Shown: positions 7,682 through 18,642 of the stretch, one piece after another
Layout of the letters: every line of letters begins with the position of its first letter
How positions within the stretch are numbered: position 1 is the stretch's first letter
From: Comamonas denitrificans
GTDB lineage: Bacteria > Pseudomonadota > Gammaproteobacteria > Burkholderiales > Burkholderiaceae_C
Assembly: GCF_017368815.1 (NCBI RefSeq)
Contig: NZ_JAFNME010000023.1
Span: 1-50,761 of the forward strand
Direction of reading: 5' to 3'
DNA length: 50,761 nt
The notes under the pieces: generated by a model
What the model saw: only the letters and a program-made list of their open reading frames with translations
Told to the model about the DNA's origin: nothing
Databases searched by the model: none
Made by a program: the position numbers and the translations under genes

Positions 7682-8632
7682 ATGGAGTTTTTCCGCATCC
7701 GCAAAGACATTCCCTTCATGAAATACGCGTTGATTTTCAACGTGATTTCGATCCTGACCTTCGTCCTGGCCGTGTTCTTCCTGGTGACGCGCGGACTGCA
7801 CCTGTCGGTGGAGTTCACCGGCGGCACCGTCATGGAGGTGTCCTACACCCAGGCGGCCGACCTGCCCAAGGTGCGCGACACCGTGGGCAGCCTGGGCTAC
7901 CGCGACGTGGTGGTGCAAAACTTTGGCACCGCCCGCGATGTGATGATCCGCCTGCCGGTGCAAAAAGGGGTCACCTCCGCCCAGCAAAGCGAGCAAGTCC
8001 TCACCGCACTGCGTGCCCAGGATGCCGGGGTGGAGCTGCGCCGCACCGAATTCGTCGGCCCGCAGGTGGGCGAGGAGCTCATGACCAACGGCCTGCTGGC
8101 GCTGGGCGTGGTGATGCTGGGCATCATCATCTACCTGGCGTTTCGCTTTGAATGGAAGTTTGGCGTGTCCGCTGCGTTCGCCAACTTTCACGACGTGGTC
8201 ATCATCCTGGGCTTTTTTGCCTTCTTCCAGTGGGAGTTTTCGCTGTCCGTGCTGGCCGGTGTGCTGGCCGTGCTGGGCTACTCGGTGAACGAATCGGTGG
8301 TGGTGTTCGACCGCATCCGCGAAAAATTCCGCAAGACGCGCAACATCAGCACCCCGGACGTGATCGACCACGCCATCACCTCCACCATGAGCCGCACCAT
8401 CATCACCCACGCCTCGACCGAGGCGGTGGTGCTGGCCATGCTCTTCTTCGGTGGCCCCAGCCTGCACTACTTTGCGCTGGCGCTGACGATTGGCATCGTG
8501 TTTGGGATTTACTCGTCCATCTTTGTCGGCTCGGCCCTGGTCATGTGGCTGGGTGTCAAGCGCGAGGATTTGGTCAAAACCAAGAAAGAAAGCCACGATC
8601 CCAACGACCCCAACGCAGGGGCCGTGGTTTAA
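7682..8632 (+). CDS. secF: Protein translocase subunit SecF
   Basis: A 316-residue partner of SecD. The ATG at 7682 directly follows the near-perfect Shine-Dalgarno AAAGGAGGATGAG. Features: a first membrane helix at about 18-40, the P1 head start VEFTGGTVMEVSY, then the conserved GVLAVLGYSVNESVVVFDRI followed by REKFRK, and TMSRTIITHASTEAVVL. These are the standard SecF signatures. It is the last gene of the yajC-secDF unit and is followed by a strong terminator shared with convergent lipB. Confidence 0.97.
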   Translation: MEFFRIRKDIPFMKYALIFNVISILTFVLAVFFLVTRGLHLSVEFTGGTVMEVSYTQAADLPKVRDTVGSLGYRDVVVQNFGTARDVMIRLPVQKGVTSAQQSEQVLTALRAQDAGVELRRTEFVGPQVGEELMTNGLLALGVVMLGIIIYLAFRFEWKFGVSAAFANFHDVVIILGFFAFFQWEFSLSVLAGVLAVLGYSVNESVVVFDRIREKFRKTRNISTPDVIDHAITSTMSRTIITHASTEAVVLAMLFFGGPSLHYFALALTIGIVFGIYSSIFVGSALVMWLGVKREDLVKTKKESHDPNDPNAGAVV

Positions 8633-8660
8633 CAACGCGCCAAGAACGCCTTCTTCCATC

Positions 8661-8697
8661 AAAAACCCCTGCACCTTAAGCGGTGCAGGGGTTTTTT
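8661..8697. terminator. Bidirectional terminator between secF and lipB
   Basis: Perfect 12 bp stem AACCCCTGCACC / GGTGCAGGGGTT with loop TTAAGC, a run of A on the left and T on the right. It can terminate secF on the plus strand and read-through from lipB on the minus strand. Confidence 0.93.
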
Positions 8698-8701
8698 ATT
8701 G

Positions 8702-8780
8702 ATAGCTGGTTGCGCTTTATTTATCGCAAATTTTGATTAAAACAGTAGTTAATCAATGCAAATAAAGCGCAAGCAGCTAT
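8702..8780. repeat. AT-rich inverted repeat element secF/lipB
   Basis: The arms at 8702-8722 and 8760-8780 match at 20 of 21 positions; the left arm begins ATAGCTGGTTGCGCTTTATT and the right arm is its inverse with one change. The 37-base centre is AT-rich. The right end reaches the last base of the lipB stop codon. Shorter or degenerate versions of the arm occur at 17272-17315, 24083-24096, 35096-35160 and 50081-50101. Confidence 0.85.
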
Positions 8781-9493
8781 TAATTTAATAAAGCTTGCAG
8801 CTGCTGGGCCAGTACCACCGCCACGTCTGCCCAATCTGTTGCCACGCCACAGCGGCGCATATCGACCGTGGTCAAATCCAAATAACCGCAGGGATGGATG
8901 CGCTGGAAAGGCTCCAAATCCATCGCCACGTTCAGTGCCAAACCGTGGTAGCTGCAGTGGCGGCTGACCTTGATGCCCAGTGCCGCGATCTTGCCCAGGC
9001 CGGTGAAATCAGGCTGCGGCGCGGCGCTGCCCGGTAAGCGCCGCTGGGGGCGTTGGGGCAACGCGGCATGGCTGGCTGGATCGTCCAGGCGCACATAAAT
9101 GCCGGGGGCACCGGCCACGCGGTGGCCCGTAATGCCAAAGTGCGCCAGGGTGCGGATCGTGGCCTCTTCGAGGCGGTGGACATACTCTTTCACAAAGTAC
9201 CCCCGGCGTTGAAAATCAAGCAAAGGGTAGGCCACCACCTGCCCAGGGCCGTGGTACGTCACCTGCCCGCCCCGGTTGGTGGCCACCACGGGAATGCTGC
9301 CTGCAGTCAGCACATGCTCGGCCTTGCCGGCCAGCCCTTGGGTAAAGGTGGGTGGGTGCTCGCACAGCCACAGCGCATCGGGCGTGTGCGGCCCACGCGC
9401 TGCCGTCATGCTTTGCATGGCAGCGACGGCGCAGGCGTAATCCACCCGGCCAAGAAAGCGAATGTCCAGGGCGGCAGGAGCGCTGGCTTGCAT
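8780..9493 (-). CDS. lipB: Octanoyltransferase LipB
   Basis: A 237-residue lipoyl(octanoyl) transferase, which moves octanoate from acyl carrier protein to the lipoyl domains of 2-oxoacid dehydrogenases and GcvH. The signature [12 protein letters not shown] is at residues 74-85, the catalytic Lys175 lies in GIKVSR and the catalytic Cys202 in HPCGYLD. A loop at about 138-165 is longer than in E. coli LipB. The ATG overlaps the stop of the DUF493 gene by one base, so the two are translationally coupled. lipA, often the next gene, is not downstream; a terminator and convergent secF are there instead. The stop codon abuts an AT-rich inverted repeat. Confidence 0.96.
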   Translation of the reverse strand: MQASAPAALDIRFLGRVDYACAVAAMQSMTAARGPHTPDALWLCEHPPTFTQGLAGKAEHVLTAGSIPVVATNRGGQVTYHGPGQVVAYPLLDFQRRGYFVKEYVHRLEEATIRTLAHFGITGHRVAGAPGIYVRLDDPASHAALPQRPQRRLPGSAAPQPDFTGLGKIAALGIKVSRHCSYHGLALNVAMDLEPFQRIHPCGYLDLTTVDMRRCGVATDWADVAVVLAQQLQALLN

Positions 9494-9783
9494 CAGAGCA
9501 CCACTTTGACGCTGGGGTGGCCCGTGAGGGCGAGGTACAAGTTGTCCAATTGTTCGCGGCTGGTGGCCGTGACGGTAATGGTTACACCCAAATATTTCCC
9601 ACCGCTGCTGGGGCGCAATTCGACGGTTTTTTCATCGTAAAAAGGGTCAAACTGTTTTGCAATTTGGTGCACAGTGTGGACCAAATCCTCGGTATGCAAC
9701 CCCATGACTTTGATGGGGAAAAGGCTGGGGTACTCGATCAACGAGTCCTTGCGCAGATGGGCAGCAGTCTCTGTAGCAGGCAT
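9493..9783 (-). CDS. DUF493 (YbeD-like) protein
   Basis: A 96-residue cytoplasmic protein of the YbeD/DUF493 family, with the ferredoxin-like pattern [12 protein letters not shown] near the start and [20 protein letters not shown] in the C-terminal half. E. coli YbeD has an ACT-like fold without a proven reaction. Here, as in many proteobacteria, it sits directly upstream of lipB with overlapping stop and start codons, which suggests a link to lipoate attachment. It is probably the first gene of this short operon, transcribed away from the ATP synthase operon. Confidence 0.9.
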   Translation of the reverse strand: MPATETAAHLRKDSLIEYPSLFPIKVMGLHTEDLVHTVHQIAKQFDPFYDEKTVELRPSSGGKYLGVTITVTATSREQLDNLYLALTGHPSVKVVL

Positions 9784-9936
9784 AAGAAATTCTTTGAATC
9801 AAAACAGGGGGCCTGGCCAGTGCCGTGCTTGGCAGCATGGCTGGCCTGGCGTTGAACAGCCCCCCAACGGGGTGAGTATTGGGTAGAAACACGTACCAGC
9901 GGCCAATAATGGCCCCAACCTGCCGGGGTTTCTACG

Positions 9937-9942
9937 TATAAT
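9937..9942 (+). promoter_or_regulatory. Candidate -10 box of the atp operon
   Basis: A perfect TATAAT 50 bases before the atpI start codon, in the divergent gap between DUF493 and atpI. No good -35 is visible at 17 bp, so this is a candidate only. Confidence 0.5.
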
Positions 9943-9991
9943 CAGAGGATTTTGTAAAAAGTTCCAACTGCACTGAGGACAGTTCAACACC

Positions 9992-10465
9992 ATGGATCAA
10001 TGGACTCAGGATTCGGAATTTGAGGCTCAACAGTCACAATTCAAGCCCTTAAATGCGCAAGAGGCGCAAGCGTGGCGTCAGCGTAACCCCCAATTATCGG
10101 TGGGTCGTTTGATTGCTAGCCAGTGCGTGGTAACGTTGCTGGTTGCTTTGGTTGCTTGGCTGATTGCAGGTGCAGCGGCAGGGCGCTCGGCAGGCTACGG
10201 CGGGTTGGCAATTTTGCTCCCGACAGTGGTTTTTGCCCGGGCCCTCGGGCGCCAAGCCACTCATGCCGGTGCAGCTATTGCGCGGCTTTTTGGCTGGGAA
10301 TTGGTGAAGCTGGTGCTGTGCATTGCCATGTTGGCAGCGGCTCCGCGCTTGGTAAGCGATCTGAACTGGTTGGCGCTGCTGGCCGGTTTGGTCTTGGTAA
10401 TGAAAACTTATTGGCTGGCCTTGTTCACAGGGCGGGCCAGTGCTCCTAAAACCACTGATATTTGA
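9992..10465 (+). CDS. atpI: ATP synthase protein I
   Basis: A 157-residue inner membrane protein with four predicted helices at about 41-62, 69-84, 100-118 and 123-146 and a polar N-terminal tail of about 40 residues. AtpI family proteins help assemble the c-ring and are encoded first in the operon, exactly as here: atpB follows after 15 bases. Sequence conservation in this family is low, so the call rests on size, topology and position as much as on similarity. Confidence 0.88.
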   Translation: MDQWTQDSEFEAQQSQFKPLNAQEAQAWRQRNPQLSVGRLIASQCVVTLLVALVAWLIAGAAAGRSAGYGGLAILLPTVVFARALGRQATHAGAAIARLFGWELVKLVLCIAMLAAAPRLVSDLNWLALLAGLVLVMKTYWLALFTGRASAPKTTDI

Positions 10466-10480
10466 GGGAAGAGTTGTACG

Positions 10481-11646
<1,166 letters not shown>

Positions 11647-11682
11647 GCTCCCATCAACGCCGAAGAATAGAAAGGTGTTGCC

Positions 11683-12153
11683 GTGAGTATTAACGCGACC
11701 CTGTTCGTTCAGGCCATTGTTTTCCTGATCTTGGTGTGGTTCACGATGACATTCGTGTGGCCCCCGATCGCGAAAGCACTGGATGAGCGAGCCCAGAAAA
11801 TCGCCGATGGCCTCGCTGCTGCTGACAAAGCCAAATCCGAACTGCGTGCTGCCAACCAGCGCGTAGAGCAGGAATTGGGCCAGGCACGCAACGAAACAGC
11901 TTCGCGCCTTGCGGACGCCGATCGTCGCGCCCAGGCCATCGTTGAAGAAGCCAAAGCACGTGCGACAGAGGAAGGCAACAAAATTGTTGCCGCTGCCCGC
12001 GCCGAAGCTGAGCAGCAAGCCATTGCCGCCCGTGAAGCCCTGCGTGAGCAAGTGGCCGCACTGGCCGTAAAAGGTGCCGAGCAAATCCTGCGCAAGGAAG
12101 TCAATGCTGGCGCCCATGCTGATTTGCTCAGCCGCCTGAAGACAGAGCTGTAA
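11683..12153 (+). CDS. atpF: ATP synthase Fo subunit b
   Basis: A 156-residue peripheral stalk subunit. One membrane helix at residues 4-24 ([19 protein letters not shown]) is followed by a long Ala/Glu/Lys-rich right-handed coiled coil to the end. The start is GTG behind AAAGG, giving [11 protein letters not shown], the usual family beginning. The single gene shows no b' partner, as expected for a non-photosynthetic bacterium. atpH follows after 12 bases. Confidence 0.97.
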   Translation: MSINATLFVQAIVFLILVWFTMTFVWPPIAKALDERAQKIADGLAAADKAKSELRAANQRVEQELGQARNETASRLADADRRAQAIVEEAKARATEEGNKIVAAARAEAEQQAIAAREALREQVAALAVKGAEQILRKEVNAGAHADLLSRLKTEL

Positions 12154-12165
12154 GGAAGAGCAACC

Positions 12166-12702
12166 ATGGCAGAACTCGCCACCATTGCCCGCCCTTACGC
12201 GGAAGCCTTGTTCAAAGCCTGCGCGCAAAGCGCAGACCTGAAAGGTACTGTCGCTTGGGTGGACGAATTGGCGGCGATTGCCGCCGATCCGCAATTGCGC
12301 CAGCTGGCCGACAACCCTAAAGTGACTCCAGAGCAAGTGCTGGGTGTCATCACGGGTGTCGCCCGCTCGGCATTGCCCGATGCGGCACGCAATTTCTTGC
12401 GTGTCGTACTAGAAAATGGCCGCCTCGATGCCTTGCCCGAAATGGCAGTGCAGTTTCGTGGGCTTGTCAATCAACGCAGCGGCACTTCGGATGCCGTCGT
12501 GTACAGCGCCTTCCCGATGGATGAAGCAGCGCTGGCCGACTTGGCCGGTGTGCTGGAAAAGCGCTTTGCACGCAAGCTGAATCTGTCGGTCAAGGTCGAT
12601 GAGAGCTTGATCGGTGGCGTGCGCGTTGTCGTAGGCGATGAGGTGCTAGACACCTCCGTCAAAGCTCGTTTGGAACAAATGAAAGCGGCCCTTACCGCGT
12701 AA
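12166..12702 (+). CDS. atpH: ATP synthase F1 subunit delta
   Basis: A 178-residue cap of the F1 head that joins it to the b stalk. The N-terminal helical bundle starts [14 protein letters not shown], the family signature, and the C-terminal part contains [23 protein letters not shown], shared by all OSCP/delta proteins. GGAAGAG precedes the ATG. It lies between atpF and atpA in the standard order. Confidence 0.97.
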   Translation: MAELATIARPYAEALFKACAQSADLKGTVAWVDELAAIAADPQLRQLADNPKVTPEQVLGVITGVARSALPDAARNFLRVVLENGRLDALPEMAVQFRGLVNQRSGTSDAVVYSAFPMDEAALADLAGVLEKRFARKLNLSVKVDESLIGGVRVVVGDEVLDTSVKARLEQMKAALTA

Positions 12703-12757
12703 TGCAAATGCATCGTGTGTAAGGACTGGGCTAACTTAAAGGAAGAAGGAAAGAGTC

Positions 12758-14317
12758 ATGCAACTCAATCCCGCAGAAATTTCTGAACTGATTAAGAGCC
12801 GCATCGAGGGGCTGGAAGCTGGCAGCGATATCCGTAATCAAGGCACTGTGGTGTCGGTGACCGACGGTATCGTGCGCGTGCACGGCTTGTCTGATGTGAT
12901 GCAGGGCGAGATGCTCGAATTCCCGGCTGATGCCAATGGCCAACCCTCGTTTGGGCTGGCGTTGAACTTGGAGCGTGATTCCGTGGGTGCCGTGATTTTG
13001 GGCGCTTACGAGCACATCTCCGAAGGTGATGTTGTTAAATGCACCGGCCGCATCTTGGAAGTGCCCGTCGGCCCTGAGCTGATTGGCCGCGTGGTGAACG
13101 CTCTGGGTCAGCCGATTGACGGCAAAGGCCCGATCAACGCCAAGATGACCGACGTTATCGAAAAAGTCGCCCCTGGCGTGATCGCTCGCCAGTCGGTGGA
13201 CCAGCCGCTGCAAACCGGTATCAAGTCGATTGACTCGATGGTGCCGATTGGCCGTGGTCAGCGTGAGTTGATCATTGGTGACCGCCAGACCGGTAAAACG
13301 GCCGTGGCCATTGATGCCATCATCAACCAAAAAGGCCAAGGCGTGACCTGCGTGTACGTGGCCATTGGTCAAAAAGCTTCGTCGATCAAGAACGTGGTGC
13401 GTGCGCTGGAACAAGCCGGTGCCATGGACTACACCATCGTGGTGGCGGCTACGGCTTCGGACTCGGCTGCCATGCAGTACGTGTCGGCCTACTCGGGCTG
13501 CACCATGGGCGAATACTTCCGCGATCGCGGTGAAGACGCCCTGATCGTGTACGACGACCTCTCCAAACAAGCGGTGGCTTACCGCCAAGTGTCGCTGCTG
13601 CTGCGCCGCCCACCAGGCCGTGAAGCCTTCCCTGGCGACGTGTTCTATCTCCACAGCCGCCTGCTGGAGCGCGCTGCCCGCGTGAATGCCGACTACGTCG
13701 AAGCTTTCACCAACGGCGAAGTCAAAGGCAAAACCGGCTCGCTGACCGCCTTGCCCATTATCGAAACCCAAGCGGGTGACGTTTCGGCTTTCGTACCGAC
13801 CAACGTGATTTCGATTACCGACGGCCAGATTTTCTTGGAAACCAGCCTGTTCAACGCCGGTATCCGTCCCGCTATCAACGCCGGTATCTCGGTGTCCCGC
13901 GTGGGTGGTGCCGCTCAGACCAAGCTGATCAAAGGCCTGTCTGGCGGTATCCGTACCGACTTGGCCCAGTACCGTGAATTGGCGGCTTTTGCCCAGTTTG
14001 CCTCGGACCTGGACGATGCCACGCGCAAGCAGCTCGATCGTGGTGCCCGCGTGACTGAATTGCTCAAGCAAGCCCAGTACTCGCCCCTGTCCACCGCCGT
14101 CATGGGCGTAACCCTGTTCGCAGTGAACAAGGGCTATATGGACGATGTGGATGTCAAGCAGGTGTTGGCCTTCGAAGCTGGTTTGCACCAGTTCCTGAAA
14201 ACCAGCCACGCCGCTTTGCTTGACCGCCTGAACGCCAACCGCGCCTTCGACAAAGAAGGCAAGGACGAAGCCGAATTGACCGCTGCCATTGCTGCGTTCA
14301 AGAAGTCGTTCGCTTAA
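12758..14317 (+). CDS. atpA: ATP synthase F1 subunit alpha
   Basis: The 519-residue non-catalytic nucleotide-binding subunit. The N-terminal crown is followed by the P-loop GDRQTGKT at 174-181. [21 protein letters not shown] carries the Walker B strand and arginine-containing stretch, and the ATP synthase signature [10 protein letters not shown] is present. Length is typical. AAAGGAAGAAGGAAAGAG upstream gives a strong ribosome binding site. A long open frame on the opposite strand across this gene is a composition artefact. Confidence 0.98.
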   Translation: MQLNPAEISELIKSRIEGLEAGSDIRNQGTVVSVTDGIVRVHGLSDVMQGEMLEFPADANGQPSFGLALNLERDSVGAVILGAYEHISEGDVVKCTGRILEVPVGPELIGRVVNALGQPIDGKGPINAKMTDVIEKVAPGVIARQSVDQPLQTGIKSIDSMVPIGRGQRELIIGDRQTGKTAVAIDAIINQKGQGVTCVYVAIGQKASSIKNVVRALEQAGAMDYTIVVAATASDSAAMQYVSAYSGCTMGEYFRDRGEDALIVYDDLSKQAVAYRQVSLLLRRPPGREAFPGDVFYLHSRLLERAARVNADYVEAFTNGEVKGKTGSLTALPIIETQAGDVSAFVPTNVISITDGQIFLETSLFNAGIRPAINAGISVSRVGGAAQTKLIKGLSGGIRTDLAQYRELAAFAQFASDLDDATRKQLDRGARVTELLKQAQYSPLSTAVMGVTLFAVNKGYMDDVDVKQVLAFEAGLHQFLKTSHAALLDRLNANRAFDKEGKDEAELTAAIAAFKKSFA

Positions 14318-14335
14318 TCCGGACGAGGAGGCCTT

Positions 14336-16673
<2,338 letters not shown>

Positions 16674-16758
16674 GCAGCTTGGTAGCGGAATGAAAACATT
16701 TTTATTCCGCTGCCCTTGCTGTTCCCCCTTGTTTCGCTTTTTCTAAGGAGAGCCCACG

Positions 16759-17175
16759 ATGAACACCATCCACGTTGATGTGGTCAGTGCCGAAGAGTCC
16801 ATCTTCTCGGGTGCCGCACGTTTTGTGGCCTTGCCCGGCGAGTCTGGCGAGTTGGGCATTTTGCCTAAGCACACCCCGCTGATCACCCGTATCAAGCCCG
16901 GCTCGGTGCGTATCGAGAAGGCCGATGGCAGCGAAGAGTTCGTCTTCGTGGCCGGTGGCATTCTGGAAGTGCAGCCCAATTGCGTCACCGTCCTGTCGGA
17001 CACCGCCATTCGCGGCAAAGACCTGGACGAGCAAAAAGCCAAAGAAGCCCAGGCTGCGGCTGAAGAAGCATTGAAAAATGCCAAAAACGACATGGACTTG
17101 GCCCGTGCCCAGTCGGAACTGTCGGTGCTGGCGGCCCAGCTGGCCGCAGTGCGCCGCTTCCGTGGCCAGCGCTAA
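16759..17175 (+). CDS. atpC: ATP synthase F1 subunit epsilon
   Basis: The 138-residue regulatory subunit of the rotor. N-terminal beta-sandwich with [17 protein letters not shown], followed by a C-terminal helical pair from about residue 88 ([16 protein letters not shown]) that can inhibit ATP hydrolysis. AAGGAGAG precedes the ATG. It is the last gene of the operon and is followed by a clear terminator. Confidence 0.97.
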   Translation: MNTIHVDVVSAEESIFSGAARFVALPGESGELGILPKHTPLITRIKPGSVRIEKADGSEEFVFVAGGILEVQPNCVTVLSDTAIRGKDLDEQKAKEAQAAAEEALKNAKNDMDLARAQSELSVLAAQLAAVRRFRGQR

Positions 17176-17196
17176 GCGCACCATGGAACCAGCAAG

Positions 17197-17222
17197 AAAA
17201 CCACCTTCGGGTGGTTTTTTTA
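17197..17222 (+). terminator. Terminator of the atp operon
   Basis: Stem AAAACCACC / GGTGGTTTT closed by a stable TTCG loop and followed by T residues, 21 bases after the atpC stop codon. Confidence 0.93.
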
Positions 17223-17267
17223 TACCTAAAAAAAGAGCATGTGCCGCTTGCTGATGCTGGGCTTGAG

Positions 17268-17318
17268 TGATAAAAGCAGCTAAAACACTTAATAAATCAG
17301 CGCAAAGAGCTATTTTTA
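17268..17318. repeat. AT-rich inverted repeat upstream of 17331
   Basis: A low-GC stretch with imperfect ends (ATAAAAGCAGCT and AGCTATTTTTAT). The reverse complement of its right half, ATAGCTCTTTGCGCTGATTT, is close to the arm of the element at 8702-8722. It ends immediately before the Shine-Dalgarno AGGAG of the next gene, so it forms part of that gene's leader. Confidence 0.6.
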
Positions 17319-17330
17319 TAGGAGTCGGTA

Positions 17331-17870
17331 ATGGATGCCATCGTAGAACAAGCCATGCGCAAGTGGCCCAATGTGCCGCACTGCTATGGCTGGCTGGGGC
17401 TGGACCAGCGCGGCCAGTGGTGGCTGCGTGATTTGGCGGCGCAAGCCGCCGGCGATTTTGCGCACAGCAAAGGCTCCCGCTTGGAGCACACCCAGCTGAT
17501 TGGCTTTATTGAGCGCAACTACGCAGCCGATGCGCAAGGGTGCTGGTTTTTTCAAAATGGCCCGCAGCGGGTGTTTGTCGAGTTAGAAAACACCCCGCTG
17601 GTGTGGCGGGTGCAGGCCGATGGCCAGGTACACAGCCCTACGGGTGCCTGTGCGCAGCCCCAGCAGTGCCTGGTCGATGAAAACGGCTTGCTCTACGCGG
17701 TCAGTGCCGCGGGTCTGGGCCTGGTGCATACCCAGGATATGTGGCTGGCCGCTGAGTTGCTGGAGCAGGGGCGTTGGCCCGCCCCGCAAACCGTGGCCTG
17801 GGCCGGTTTGCCGCAACAGTTTGGCTTTGTGCGCAGCCCGCAGCTGCAAGCCCCTGTGGGCGCAGAGTGA
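17331..17870 (+). CDS. Unknown soluble protein, DUF2946-like
   Basis: A 179-residue protein with no signal peptide or membrane helix. It is rich in Trp and aromatic residues: KWPNVPHCYGWLGLD near the start, then LIGFIERNYAADAQGCWFFQ and NGPQRVFVELENTPLVWRV. Proteins like this are common in Comamonadaceae and relatives; I think the family carries a DUF2946-type label but cannot confirm the number. The C-terminal part (LVHTQDMWLAAELLEQG) suggests a small mixed alpha/beta domain. AGGAG precedes the ATG. It is monocistronic between two terminators. No function can be assigned. Confidence 0.75.
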   Translation: MDAIVEQAMRKWPNVPHCYGWLGLDQRGQWWLRDLAAQAAGDFAHSKGSRLEHTQLIGFIERNYAADAQGCWFFQNGPQRVFVELENTPLVWRVQADGQVHSPTGACAQPQQCLVDENGLLYAVSAAGLGLVHTQDMWLAAELLEQGRWPAPQTVAWAGLPQQFGFVRSPQLQAPVGAE

Positions 17871-17882
17871 GTCGCCGGGCGT

Positions 17883-17918
17883 AAAAAAACAGGCTGGGTA
17901 TGCCCCAGCCTGTTTTTC
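17883..17918. terminator. Bidirectional terminator
   Basis: Stem AAAAACAGGCTGGG / CCCAGCCTGTTTTT with a five-base loop, between the convergent genes at 17331-17870 and 17939-18430. A run on one side and T run on the other allow termination in both directions. Confidence 0.92.
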
Positions 17919-17938
17919 GTTGTGCCTTGAGCGTACTT

Positions 17939-18430
17939 TTATTTTTCTTCTGCAGCCGGGGCTTGCGGATCAACAAACTTGCCACCGCCCGCATTGGCGA
18001 CATAGGCCACGGCGCGGGAGATTTCAAAGTCGGTAAATTGCCCGCCGCTTTGCGCACTCATGGCCCCTTTGCCATGCAGCACCGATTGCACCAGCGCTTC
18101 AAACCCTTGGCCCAGGCGCGGGCCCCAGGCATCGGCATTGCCAAAGATCGGGGCACCGGAGATGCCCGCAGCGTGGCAGGCTGCGCATTGGGCTTTGTAA
18201 ACCTCTTCCCCGGTGGCCAGGGGGCGGTCTTTTTGTACCGTTTTTAGCGTCACCGAGCCCACTTTTTGCAAGCGCTGGGCTTTGGCCAGGTCACTGGTCG
18301 TGCTGGGGACGCTGCCCGAAGGGGCTCCAATATTGACCAAGGCCGCACTCAGGCCCAAGCCGGCAATGATGGCCAGCAGAAAAAAAGTTTTCGAAGAGGA
18401 AGAACCGGCGTTTTTTTGGGGCGCGTTCAT
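17939..18430 (-). CDS. Cytochrome c5-like protein
   Basis: A 163-residue class I c-type cytochrome. An N-terminal hydrophobic anchor at about residues 15-32 (FFLLAIIAGLGLSAALV) is probably an uncleaved membrane anchor, with the rest in the periplasm. The haem motif is CAACH at 82-86, and Met124 in GKGAMSAQSGG is the likely sixth ligand. The pattern GEEVYKAQCAACHAAGISGAP is that of the cytochrome c5 (CycB-like) group. It carries electrons in the respiratory chain; the donor and acceptor are not evident. It stands alone, with a hairpin in its upstream leader. Confidence 0.9.
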   Translation of the reverse strand: MNAPQKNAGSSSSKTFFLLAIIAGLGLSAALVNIGAPSGSVPSTTSDLAKAQRLQKVGSVTLKTVQKDRPLATGEEVYKAQCAACHAAGISGAPIFGNADAWGPRLGQGFEALVQSVLHGKGAMSAQSGGQFTDFEISRAVAYVANAGGGKFVDPQAPAAEEK

Positions 18431-18460
18431 GGCGTTCTCAAGACGGGGAAAAAGGTATCA

Positions 18461-18518
18461 CCCCATCACCCAAGCGGGTGGCGTCAGCGGGCGCAAGTGG
18501 GTGATCCCGGTGATGGGG
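18461..18518 (-). promoter_or_regulatory. Leader hairpin upstream of cytochrome c gene
   Basis: Between the start codon at 18430 and a TATAAT at 18543-18548 (minus strand) lies a 10 bp perfect inverted repeat, CCCCATCACC (18461-18470) and GGTGATGGGG (18509-18518). A nested alternative pairs ATCACCC (18465-18471) with GGGTGAT (18499-18505). In the transcript this would be a long hairpin about 30 bases before the start codon. A role is not known. Confidence 0.5.
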
Positions 18519-18642
18519 AAGGGCTGAAAAACAAAGAAGGCATTATATCCATAGGGGTTTTGTTGCTGTGGCTCAAGTCGTGCCGTGACCCCCATGCACG
18601 GCAAGGGCTTGGTGTGCTGCACGCACATCGCCCCGACGTTGC

